Assembly (NCBI GenBank): GCA_021835265.1
Contig: JAKBQK010000590.1
Coordinates: 1-6,901 of the forward strand
Origin: Thermoplasmata archaeon
GTDB lineage: Archaea; Thermoplasmatota; Thermoplasmata; Thermoplasmatales; Thermoplasmataceae
Direction of reading: 5' to 3'
DNA: 6,901 nt
Made by a program: the position numbers and the translations under genes. The notes under the pieces were generated by a model that saw nothing but the letters and a program-made list of their open reading frames with translations, was not told the DNA's origin and did not search any database. Within the stretch, counting starts at the first letter, position 1. Every line of letters begins with the position of its first letter. Of the stretch, positions 1 to 6,351 are shown one piece after another.

Positions 1-165
1 CGTTGGGAGCTAAACACTACACTGAATTCTCCAAAACTTTTGTTCAAGGCATCAGTTTTTCACAGTTGTGAAGGAGAGTTAATTATTTCTCCATAAGTAT
101 ACTAAACATCCGTTCACATTTATTGTCAAATTTCGTTGTTATATAGGTTTGTCTTGATACATTAC
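1..165. other. Non-coding stretch downstream of herA
   Basis: No open frame of note. It contains a near-perfect hairpin TTCACA-GT-TGTGAA (59-72) and, directly after it, GGAGA (73-77) able to pair with TCTCC (88-92). On the minus strand no T-run follows them, so they are not clear terminators of the herA operon; they could serve a gene to the left. Confidence 0.4.
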
Positions 166-2289
166 TTAAAGTATTTTGACCCAGGTGGTCATGCTTCCAG
201 GTCTACTTTTAGATTCTCGTTTCTCTGAAATCCATTTATCATCTTGTTTTCCGCCGGATAAAGCGTTCATTACTGAAGAAACTAAGCGATAAGCAAGATC
301 AAATTTTTCTTCTTCATTGGCGACACCAACCTGAACTTGAGCAATCCTCTTTTGTATTTCGAACCATGGCATCCCATAATTCTTGATTTTGTCCATAAAT
401 TCAAAATCTTGAGATAAATTTTTAACCGCCTGCCTGACGTAAATATCCATTATGTCTATTCTCTCTTCCTCGCCTGGAGCAGTAACTCCTGTTTCAACAT
501 TCACTCCCCGATGGGTGTATGTATCTTTGGCCATTTCACTAAGTTCCTTCCTGAGATTTTCGCTCATTGACTTTGCATAAACATTTTCAGCCTTCTTGTT
601 ATAATTAGGATCCAGGGGCGAATACATCTCTTCGAAAGAGAGCACTCTTATTGGAATAGGATAGGCATTTCCACTTGCGCTACTCCAAAAGACTCCGTTT
701 CCTGGAATCGGTTCATTGAGCAGGCTTGATAAAATGTCAGAACTGAAGTTTGAATTAGCCTTTTTTACATTGTTTAGGTCGCCCTGCGATAATAGGTGAA
801 AAATGAACCAATTATCACCCTGGCTGAGAATCTGCCATGAGATACTCCCGGGTTGCTGTGTGATCAGAACTGCACCCAAGTCATATTTTCTTCCTTCTTT
901 TACCCACGAAACGTACGGTCCTTCCCCTGCAGAGACCGATGATTCGCCTAAAACGGATTGAGCTTCTTCAACCACCATTATTACTGGTATTGTGTCTGGA
1001 TTGGGTTTTGTAAACTCTCCCTGGTTATGTTCAAATATCTTTTGTAGAATCAGACCAGAAAGGATCAAAGACGAGGTCCCCCTTACCTGGGAAACATCTA
1101 TTACACAGAGTTTTCCTTTCTTTAAAGAGGAGAGTAACATATCCATCATAAGACTGCTTGGATCATGTAGCATTTTGACTATAGATGTCATGTTTGCTCT
1201 GGCTGCGTAGATTTCAGCTTCCTGCTGTTCTGGTACTAGTCCTAGAATCTTTCCTATTTTATCTTCTTCGGCAAAATTACCTGATTTGTAAATTAAATCC
1301 ACAAGATCACGCCAGCTCTGGTCATTAAGTCCTTTAAGTTTTCTAACGTTTTGCTGATCCTGCTTCTCGGGAGAGAGCGCGATTGAAATCACATCTGAGG
1401 GTTTAAGTCTCCTGATATCTAATTTAACGTTACCGGCAATAAAAGATCCATAAAACTGGCTTGGTGCACCACGTTGAGTAAATACAACTATCTTGTCTTT
1501 CAGTTCGGGCACGTCACAAAGTCCTGGTCTGCCCTTGTCGTCTGGCCAGAAATATTCACCATCCGGATCAAACAATACAGTGCCCACAGGTACTTTTTTG
1601 CCTTTTCGCTTCTGTACGGTGGGTGTTTCTTTGTAAAGATTGCTGAACAACAATTTAATCAAATTGGATTTCCCAAAACCAGCCCTCGCAAAAACAAATG
1701 TTCTACGTGAGATTAAACTTGAAATATCAAATTTTGGGGTCACTTTAGGTTCTATTACTTTCATCCAGTCCAACTGTTTTAATCGCGTGTCCCCTTTTGC
1801 ATAAATGAACTCGCCCAGTGCAAGCCATCCTATCTCCGCGCCTTTGGAGTTCTCATTCGTTATTTCCTTTAGCACATCTTCGGAGAGAAATGCCACCTTG
1901 CTGCCTACATGCGGCATCCTTCTATGAGATGGGGCATAAACAATCGATTCATTGACTGATCTAAGAATTCCTAAAACTCTAATATTGACCCTATATTTCA
2001 AATACTGTTCCCTAAGATCCTCCGGAATTTCCCGGCTTTCATGTACAGTTCTCAATCCATAATCTTCACCTGCTGCACTCGCTAACTTACCTTCTGCAGA
2101 CAATGAAGTAATCCTACCCAGGACACCCTCGTTCTCGTCTTCTAACTGCACAAGAAGGAATTGACCGTGCATAGGGATACTTTGAAATTCCTTTCTATAT
2201 GGCAAGACCAGATCTGCATGAAACTCAAGTCCACCTTCGCTAAAACCTTTAAAAAGACCTATCGCATTTTTCTCATCAAAAAGCTTCAC
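166..2289 (-). CDS. herA: HerA-like hexameric DNA translocase/helicase ATPase (FtsK/HerA superfamily)
   Basis: Predicted ring ATPase that pumps or unwinds double-stranded DNA and delivers ends to its nuclease partner NurA (family knowledge). Seen in the 707-residue product: an N-terminal HAS-barrel-like region (about 1-180), a Walker A element with G206-K207-S208, the DPDGEY element at 241-246 that corresponds to the DxHGEY motif of HerA proteins, Walker B ending in E441-E442 followed by AQ (usually EEAH), an arginine-finger EGRK at 465-468 and a sensor TQQP at 477-480. About 150 residues after position 560 lie beyond the usual HerA core and show no motif I recognise. The start is GTG, overlapping the nuA-like gene stop by four bases (GTGA), with a GGGAG Shine-Dalgarno seven bases upstream. 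It is the last gene of a three-gene operon. Without the nuclease neighbour it could be called only a generic HerA/DUF87 ATPase. The fold is secure; its exact role is inferred. Confidence 0.92.
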   Translation of the reverse strand: MKLFDEKNAIGLFKGFSEGGLEFHADLVLPYRKEFQSIPMHGQFLLVQLEDENEGVLGRITSLSAEGKLASAAGEDYGLRTVHESREIPEDLREQYLKYRVNIRVLGILRSVNESIVYAPSHRRMPHVGSKVAFLSEDVLKEITNENSKGAEIGWLALGEFIYAKGDTRLKQLDWMKVIEPKVTPKFDISSLISRRTFVFARAGFGKSNLIKLLFSNLYKETPTVQKRKGKKVPVGTVLFDPDGEYFWPDDKGRPGLCDVPELKDKIVVFTQRGAPSQFYGSFIAGNVKLDIRRLKPSDVISIALSPEKQDQQNVRKLKGLNDQSWRDLVDLIYKSGNFAEEDKIGKILGLVPEQQEAEIYAARANMTSIVKMLHDPSSLMMDMLLSSLKKGKLCVIDVSQVRGTSSLILSGLILQKIFEHNQGEFTKPNPDTIPVIMVVEEAQSVLGESSVSAGEGPYVSWVKEGRKYDLGAVLITQQPGSISWQILSQGDNWFIFHLLSQGDLNNVKKANSNFSSDILSSLLNEPIPGNGVFWSSASGNAYPIPIRVLSFEEMYSPLDPNYNKKAENVYAKSMSENLRKELSEMAKDTYTHRGVNVETGVTAPGEEERIDIMDIYVRQAVKNLSQDFEFMDKIKNYGMPWFEIQKRIAQVQVGVANEEEKFDLAYRLVSSVMNALSGGKQDDKWISEKRESKSRPGSMTTWVKIL

Positions 2290-3443
2290 TGATATCGTCT
2301 CCCTGTAAAATCCTGTGTGAACAGGTAATTATCCAGACGAGAGGACCTGTTAGGCTCAACAATACTGCTAACTGCTTTTAATACCTCATCCTGCAGTACA
2401 TCCAGATCCAGGTCAACTACCTGAGCAAACTTATCCGCCTTTTGCAGACATTGTGGATAGTATGGGATTGGAAAACCGTTTTGTGCATCAGCGAGTAAAT
2501 AGGAAAATATCTTTTCGCAATCGTTGGTTTGAGAATATAGGATGTCCACAGGCCAAACAGTATCTCCTAAATTTGGTCCAAACCTAACAAAATACATGTT
2601 TCCTACGTTAAACTTTGGGCTTCCACCCTTTTCTTCTGCTTCCTCCTGTCCCTCAGCCCATTCCTGCCATCTATAAGCCTCAGCTTCCATTTTTCTTGGA
2701 ATTCTAACATACCTGGCTTCACCAGCAGGTAGTATATTTTCAAGAGCAATTGCCAATCCATATCTTTCTATTACTTTGCTGTGTTTTGCTAATCCAACCA
2801 AATATATATTTCTGCGATCTTCTTTTTTTATTCGGTTGATAGAATCTGTTATTTTTTCAGCCATCCTGATGAATAAGCCTCCATGAAAAAGATTGCTTCT
2901 AAGTAACCCGTCGCGAACTAAAAGTGTGTCTGTCGCAAATTCTTTATGGCAAATCATCTCATATAATACTGCCCATTCACTTAAGTCTCTAAACGTTTGA
3001 ACCCAGGAATTACTTACTCTTTGAGGGTGTTCCCTTATCTTCCTCCCACTAGGAATCATATCGCTAAGTTCACTGAGAGTCGATACTCCAAGATCTTGCA
3101 TAAGCCATCCAAGAGGAGTTTTTGGGTCTCCCTTAGAGTCGAATTGCTGTGAACTCAAATCATCTGTATCAGTTACTGGGGAGACTGCTTGCAGAAACAT
3201 TTGCTTCCCGAATGAGTCTATAACCCTAACTAACTGGACATTAAAAGGATCAAAGGTTAGTTTGTTATTTCCTCCGTCACTTGCTACTAAAGAAATAGAT
3301 GTGGCTGTTCTCGATTTAATAGTCTTGACTTGATCCTTTAACGATGTAACTTCTCCTCTCAAGTCGTCCAGAAGTTTCTTTTGAGCAAAGGTACAGTTTT
3401 GTATCTCCTCCCTTATCTTTGGCAAAGTTGCAGAATCAAACAT
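2286..3443 (-). CDS. nurA: NurA-like nuclease, partner of the HerA-type ATPase
   Basis: Predicted RNase H-fold 5'-3' exonuclease/endonuclease that works on DNA ends with HerA (family knowledge). Visible in 385 residues: a helical, probably coiled-coil N-terminus (about 8-45), a first metal-binding motif SDGG with D56, an internal VRDGLL element with D178 matching the NurA DGsL motif, a GLAKHSK element with K220, and the C-terminal YP-x-x-L-x-x-A-D signature at 329-337. The last residue of that signature is often His in NurA proteins; here it is D337. A strongly acidic insertion lies at about 262-273. The ATG start has an AGGAAGGT Shine-Dalgarno nine bases upstream. The preceding gene ends two bases before it and the HerA start overlaps its stop, so the three are surely cotranscribed. 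Divergence from chromosomal NurA is evident, so I call it NurA-like; the motif set makes another family unlikely. Confidence 0.85.
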   Translation of the reverse strand: MFDSATLPKIREEIQNCTFAQKKLLDDLRGEVTSLKDQVKTIKSRTATSISLVASDGGNNKLTFDPFNVQLVRVIDSFGKQMFLQAVSPVTDTDDLSSQQFDSKGDPKTPLGWLMQDLGVSTLSELSDMIPSGRKIREHPQRVSNSWVQTFRDLSEWAVLYEMICHKEFATDTLLVRDGLLRSNLFHGGLFIRMAEKITDSINRIKKEDRRNIYLVGLAKHSKVIERYGLAIALENILPAGEARYVRIPRKMEAEAYRWQEWAEGQEEAEEKGGSPKFNVGNMYFVRFGPNLGDTVWPVDILYSQTNDCEKIFSYLLADAQNGFPIPYYPQCLQKADKFAQVVDLDLDVLQDEVLKAVSSIVEPNRSSRLDNYLFTQDFTGRRYQ

Positions 3444-3445
3444 AA

Positions 3446-4061
3446 TTAATTGACCTTCCTAAAGTAATCTTCAATTTCTTGCAATGAACTATTCATCGTG
3501 CCCCAAAATTGCTTTGGTAATCTTTGTCCGCAATCCGAAAGACCTGTCAACCCTTTTTTCCAATCGAACCAATCCAATTTTTCGTATTTGAGTGATCTTC
3601 GTCTAATCCCTTTTAGGTGATAGGGTTGAGAAAGAAGCGAGCCTAAAATGAAAACAAGGCTGGTATATATTGCTGATAACGGCGATACTTTTCCCCTTAC
3701 TAAATCGAGATCGTTTTCAAACATTTGGCTAAATTCAAAAGCAAAATGGTTTTTTGGATTATAATCTGAGTTATCCGATCCAATAATAAATCTCTCTTTT
3801 ACCAATCGATTAGCCGCATAATCATTTGCCACAAGGTGCCATGGCGAGGTTATTTTCGGTTTGAATTTCTCATAAATCGTATTCGTAAAATCTTTACGTG
3901 AGTCCTGAATATAAGGATTTCCCTCTAATTTTAATCTGTGTAAAATGCTTAAGAAGATCAGTTAAAAGAAGGTTTTTGATGTAACCTGCCCAAAGCTCGG
4001 TGAAGATTTCAGAGTTGGATCCAATCCTGTCCATTGACGGTAGGTTAAGCCTTGTGATCAA
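3446..4061 (-). pseudogene. Unrecognised first gene of the herA-nurA operon, frame-disrupted
   Basis: No family recognised. An uninterrupted frame gives 128 residues from a GTG at 3832, but the same frame stays open and protein-like upstream to a stop at 3962-3964 without any ATG, GTG or TTG. From there the neighbouring frame is open from 4097 down to a stop at 3894-3896. Joining the two by ignoring one base in the A4 run (T4 on the plus strand, 3929-3932) gives a smooth product reading HFTQIK then LEGNPYIQDSR. It would have 195 residues from the ATG at 4034 or 204 from the TTG at 4061. The reading frame before 4061 (RIYVPSLL) also looks protein-like up to a TAG at 4098, so the true N-terminus may lie further out or be lost. 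The product is rich in aromatic and basic residues, with one hydrophobic stretch (SAIYTSLVFILGSLL). It ends two bases before nurA, suggesting a functional partner of the nuclease-ATPase pair. Whether the shift is a sequencing error, decay or recoding is open. If it is a real break, translation from GTG 3832 could still give a short form. Confidence 0.6.
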
Positions 4062-4072
4062 AAGTGATGGGA

Positions 4073-4113
4073 CATAAATACGCGGTGTTAGCGCAATCTA
4101 TATGAGAATATAG
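4073..4113 (-). promoter_or_regulatory. Candidate promoter region of the herA-nurA operon
   Basis: On the minus strand a TATA-like GTATTTATG lies at 4081-4073, about 40 bases upstream of the ATG at 4034. It is preceded by a perfect six-base inverted repeat, CTATAT and ATATAG around a GAGA loop (4098-4113), that could be an operator or itself part of a promoter. The assignment is tentative because the 5' end of the first gene is uncertain. Confidence 0.3.
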
Positions 4114-4215
4114 AGAAATCTCAAATCCCCCTGCTGTAAGAATAAATTTGTGGAAACTGGAGAATGGAGTTATCTAATTCCAATCTAGCTTGTAGAAATT
4201 ACATTTTCAATAATG

Positions 4216-4223
4216 TTTAATAA
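4216..4223 (+). promoter_or_regulatory. TATA-like box of the RelBE-type module
   Basis: TTTAATAA is centred about 26 bases before the ATG at 4246. That is the spacing expected for an archaeal leaderless transcript starting at the ATG, and it argues against the in-frame ATG at 4213, which would lie upstream of the box. Confidence 0.5.
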
Positions 4224-4245
4224 CTATTGCTACCCATTGCCACCT

Positions 4246-4505
4246 ATGGTAACAACAATTCAAATTGATAATGAACTCAAAGAGAGGCTTAACCACTTAA
4301 AAATCCATACAAGAGAATCTTACAAGGACTTGATTTCAAGATTGATAGACTCATATTCACCAGATATTGCCAGCAGGGAATCACTGATAGAAACACTCGA
4401 CATTCTTTCTGATCCGAAATAATGAGGGGGATTGCTCAAGGACTTGAAGACATTAAGACAGGAAATACTAAGCCTCTCGATCAAATCAGCAGGGATCTTG
4501 AATAG
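4246..4505 (+). pseudogene. RelB/ribbon-helix-helix-type antitoxin, split over two frames
   Basis: The first part (4246-4422, 58 residues) starts with the pattern MVTTIQIDNELKERL, followed by KIHTRESYKDLI. This resembles the archaeal DUF7557/RelB-like antitoxins, whose N-terminus binds operator DNA as a ribbon-helix-helix dimer. It stops after LSDPK. Overlapping that TAA as TAATG, a 27-codon frame (4422-4505) reads MRGIAQGLEDIKTGNTKPLD, the kind of C-terminal segment (GLEDIKxGxxKPLD) that related antitoxins carry to wrap and inhibit the toxin. One extra base near 4420 would fuse the two into an antitoxin of about 86 residues, a normal length. Either a base is missing here or the antitoxin is made as two translationally coupled pieces. 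The toxin gene begins two bases after the second stop. The start at 4246 is preferred for the conserved N-terminus and the TATA spacing. Confidence 0.7.
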
Positions 4506-4507
4506 TA

Positions 4508-4759
4508 TTGTCGTTTAACATTGTCCTCACAGCGGAATCTGAAGAGTTTATAAAGAAATCTGACAGGGCAATAAGGAACAGGATAATCAAATCCTTTCGC
4601 AAACTTGAAAACGAACCCGAGAGCGGAAAACCTCTGACATCAATACTTACGGGACTCTGGAGCCTGAGGATTGGGGACTATTGGGCAATTTATCAAACAA
4701 AGAACAGCGAGCTTACAGTTTTAGTTATCAAGATTGGACATAAAAAGAATGTTTATTGA
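4508..4759 (+). CDS. RelE/ParE-superfamily toxin
   Basis: A small basic protein of 83 residues with the RelE fold signature. It has a helical N-terminal half with KxxDRAIRNRI and FRKLENEPESGKPL, then the strand series SLRIGDYWAIYQ (R54, G56-D57-Y58) and IKIGHKKNVY at the C-terminus. RelE-type toxins cut mRNA in the ribosomal A site; ParE-type ones poison gyrase. The sequence does not decide, but GDY plus a C-terminal HxxxVY favours the RelE side. The usual second arginine after GDY is replaced by W59, and the common HR is HK, so activity may be altered. The start is TTG, two bases after the antitoxin stop, with a weak GGGAT upstream at 4492-4496, consistent with coupled low-level translation. 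It is cotranscribed with the antitoxin before it and repressed by it if the module is intact. Confidence 0.85.
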   Translation: MSFNIVLTAESEEFIKKSDRAIRNRIIKSFRKLENEPESGKPLTSILTGLWSLRIGDYWAIYQTKNSELTVLVIKIGHKKNVY

Positions 4760-4833
4760 TAACTGGTTCGAATGGAACTGTTTGGATTTGATTATGATTT
4801 TTGAGAATACGGTAACTCTGGGTCTTTTGGAGT

Positions 4834-4843
4834 AAAATTATTA
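4834..4843 (+). promoter_or_regulatory. TATA-like box upstream of the zinc-ribbon membrane gene
   Basis: AAAATTATTA is centred about 26-30 bases before the cluster of possible starts at 4865-4878, after a T-rich stretch that could end the toxin transcript. It is AT-rich and so not very specific. Confidence 0.35.
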
Positions 4844-4868
4844 TCATTATCAGGTATAAGATTAATGA

Positions 4869-5321
4869 GTGAAAAAAATGGCTATGACAAATGAATCCCG
4901 CGATCACAGGACATGGGTAACCTCACACACGGAATGCCCCAAATGCCACTATAAGTTCAACTTTAGACATTCTAAATGGGGTTCCGCAAGTGCCATAAGG
5001 GTTGGGCCGAACTGGACATTTATCTGTCCAAATTGCAAGACAAAGCAGAGTTTCCTCATAAAAAAGGGTGAAGAAGATGGTTTGCCATTGATTATGGATC
5101 AGTCATTGTCGCCTTTCCTAATAGGGGCACTGTTAGGTACGATTGGGGTTTTTATTGTAGTGGTTGCACTTTATTTTGGGACGTCTGGAAACGCGAGTTC
5201 TGGGGTGTTCATCTACGGTTTTGTGATTTCTTTCATTGTCTATGTAGTGTATATGATTTATCTTGGATTTATTTCCAGATCTTCCGGAAGATCGCACATA
5301 ATGGGCCAGGTTCAGAGATAA
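4869..5321 (+). CDS. Zinc-ribbon protein with two transmembrane helices, function unknown
   Basis: An orphan membrane protein. Numbered from the GTG at 4869 it has 150 residues. A soluble N-terminal zinc ribbon is built from CPKC (23-26) and CPNC (53-56), with about 26 residues between the pairs and basic and aromatic residues around them. Two hydrophobic helices follow at about 82-104 and 112-135, joined by a short Gly/Ser/Asn loop, and then a short basic tail. With only a four-residue spacing motif, the ribbon could bind nucleic acid or protein at the inner membrane face. No family is recognised. The start is unclear: GTG 4869 or ATG at 4878 or 4884 are in frame, while an ATG at 4865 lies in another frame and would read MSEKNGYDK to a stop, across a seven-A run (4872-4878). 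It stands alone, same strand as the toxin-antitoxin pairs on both sides, with about 109 bases to the toxin gene upstream and some 340 bases downstream without a convincing gene. Confidence 0.75.
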   Translation: MKKMAMTNESRDHRTWVTSHTECPKCHYKFNFRHSKWGSASAIRVGPNWTFICPNCKTKQSFLIKKGEEDGLPLIMDQSLSPFLIGALLGTIGVFIVVVALYFGTSGNASSGVFIYGFVISFIVYVVYMIYLGFISRSSGRSHIMGQVQR

Positions 5322-5572
5322 GCAGTCTATATTTCATTGATACCCCGTACAAATAACTACAGATAAGAAAGGTATAAGGATGTTTATTGACAGTAGGCTC
5401 ACAAACCTTCCGGGAGTTATAACGTCAACCATTTATTGCTTATGACTCTTGTATAGATATCTGTGAGAAAAACAATTATTTATTTTGCATTTGGAACCGG
5501 GGAAATTTCAGATTGGACCCAGTCGAGATTTGATTAATAATTTAACCGAATACCACGACTGGTGGCTTCAGG
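5322..5572 (+). other. Intergenic stretch with possible coding relics
   Basis: No convincing gene. A 21-codon frame from ATG 5380 follows an AGGTATAAG that also occurs at 4852-4860 before the previous gene. From GTG 5463 a frame reads MRKTIIYFAFGTGEISDW and stops at about 5537. The +1-displaced frame continues with LINNLTEYHDWWLQDWQ to a TAG at about 5583. This could be the relic of a small gene broken by one base, or chance. No RNA gene is evident. Confidence 0.3.
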
Positions 5573-5630
5573 ACTGGCAATAGTATGCAGTAAGTGGAGT
5601 GTTTTTGTTGAGTTGTTTTACTATGCCAGT
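5573..5630. repeat. Imperfect inverted repeat upstream of vapBC
   Basis: The arms are ACTGGCAATAGTA (5573-5585) and TACTATGCCAGT (5619-5630), complementary except for one extra A, around a 33-base T/G-rich spacer. The position just upstream of the vapB promoter fits a double operator for the VapB ribbon-helix-helix dimer or VapBC complex, which autoregulate in this family. The role is inferred. Confidence 0.55.
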
Positions 5631-5650
5631 TAACCGTTAAATGTTTATAT
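5630..5650 (+). promoter_or_regulatory. vapBC promoter: palindrome plus TATA box
   Basis: The palindrome TTAAC-C-GTTAA at 5630-5640 abuts a TATA box GTTTATAT at 5643-5650, about 22-26 bases before the two ATG codons at 5664 and 5670. That spacing predicts a leaderless vapBC mRNA. A palindrome in the BRE/upstream position is well placed for repression by VapB. Confidence 0.6.
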
Positions 5651-5669
5651 GGCAAAATAATCAATGTTC

Positions 5670-5906
5670 ATGGTCAAAACCACGATTAATCTTGATGAAG
5701 AAATCTATACAGAAATCGTCAAAGAATCGATAGAAAAGTATGGCAGCACCAAGAATATATCAAAAATAATTAACCAGCGCCTTAGGAATAAGAAAGCTGA
5801 TGCAAGGAAAAGTGGAAAGCGAATCGTATTCAAGGTCCGGGAAGACCTGGCATCGCTCAATGCAGACAATGAGATAAGAAAGGGATGGAAAGAGAGCAGT
5901 AAATGA
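5670..5906 (+). CDS. vapB: VapB-type antitoxin
   Basis: A small antitoxin that neutralises the VapC ribonuclease encoded after it and represses the operon (family role). From the ATG at 5670 the product has 78 residues. The N-terminal MVKTTINLDEEIYTEI is the beta strand and first helix of a ribbon-helix-helix DNA-binding domain. A basic middle (NKKADARKSGKR) is followed by a C-terminal segment, with LNADNEIRKGW, that would lie in the toxin groove. An ATG two codons upstream (5664) is also possible; 5670 is preferred because it begins directly with the conserved strand. The 3' end overlaps the vapC start by four bases (ATGA), so translation is coupled. Which named VapB subfamily it belongs to is not clear. 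Confidence 0.8.
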   Translation: MVKTTINLDEEIYTEIVKESIEKYGSTKNISKIINQRLRNKKADARKSGKRIVFKVREDLASLNADNEIRKGWKESSK

Positions 5907-6310
5907 CAATACTGGTTGACACAAATGTTCTGGTATATGACGCTATAGAGAATTCCCCTTATCATAGCAGCGCAAGTAAGCTTATCGATTTGTCGGAAGA
6001 CGACATAATTAACTCACTATCAATAGTCGAACTTGGTTTTGTTCTTCCGAGGTATGGGATAGATAATCAAGACGTTCAAATAAAGATAAATGAATTGCTG
6101 CATGGCGATTATTTTTCAGTCTCTTGGATTTCTGGAAAGATGATTGAGAAGGTTTCCGCATTTATGGTTGAAAACAAGTTAATTTTTAGAGATTTTAATG
6201 ATTGGATAATAGCGTATGATGCACATTCGAGAAATATACCTTTAGCGACTTTTGATAAAGTACTGCAAAAGAAATGCAAAAAACTTGGTATTCAAGTCGT
6301 TGAGATCTAG
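5903..6310 (+). CDS. vapC: VapC-type PIN-domain ribonuclease toxin
   Basis: A PIN-domain endoribonuclease; characterised relatives cut tRNA or rRNA with Mg2+/Mn2+. The 135-residue product is a typical length. All acidic catalytic positions are visible: D6 in VDTNVLVYD, E43 in IVELGFVL, D100 in FNDWIIAYDA (D97 also nearby) and D118 in PLATFDK. It appears intact and probably active. It starts on the ATGA overlap with vapB, the normal arrangement that keeps antitoxin ahead of toxin. Its specific RNA target cannot be told from the sequence. Confidence 0.93.
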   Translation: MTILVDTNVLVYDAIENSPYHSSASKLIDLSEDDIINSLSIVELGFVLPRYGIDNQDVQIKINELLHGDYFSVSWISGKMIEKVSAFMVENKLIFRDFNDWIIAYDAHSRNIPLATFDKVLQKKCKKLGIQVVEI

Positions 6311-6324
6311 CTTTATGATAATTC

Positions 6325-6351
6325 AGCCCGGATTTGCTAATGTATTGGGCT
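6325..6351 (+). terminator. Possible weak stem-loop after vapC
   Basis: AGCCC (6325-6329) can pair with GGGCT (6347-6351) around a 17-base loop, 15 bases after the vapC stop. There is no clear T-run, so its role in ending transcription is doubtful. Confidence 0.25.

Noticed and set aside
59..92. Hairpins after herA as an intrinsic terminator
   Set aside because: On the herA strand the stems are followed by an A-run rather than a T-run; the orientation is wrong for that operon.
992..1710. Two plus-strand frames of 72 and 78 codons (992-1210 and 1474-1710)
   Set aside because: Both are antisense to the conserved HerA-like ATPase domain and show no protein features.
4760..4790. GGTTCGAAT stretch resembling a tRNA T-loop
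   Set aside because: No matching acceptor, D or anticodon stem can be built around it, and the base after the motif does not pair as needed.
5705..5965. Minus-strand 86-codon frame
   Set aside because: It is the complement of vapB and the start of vapC, which have clear family motifs.
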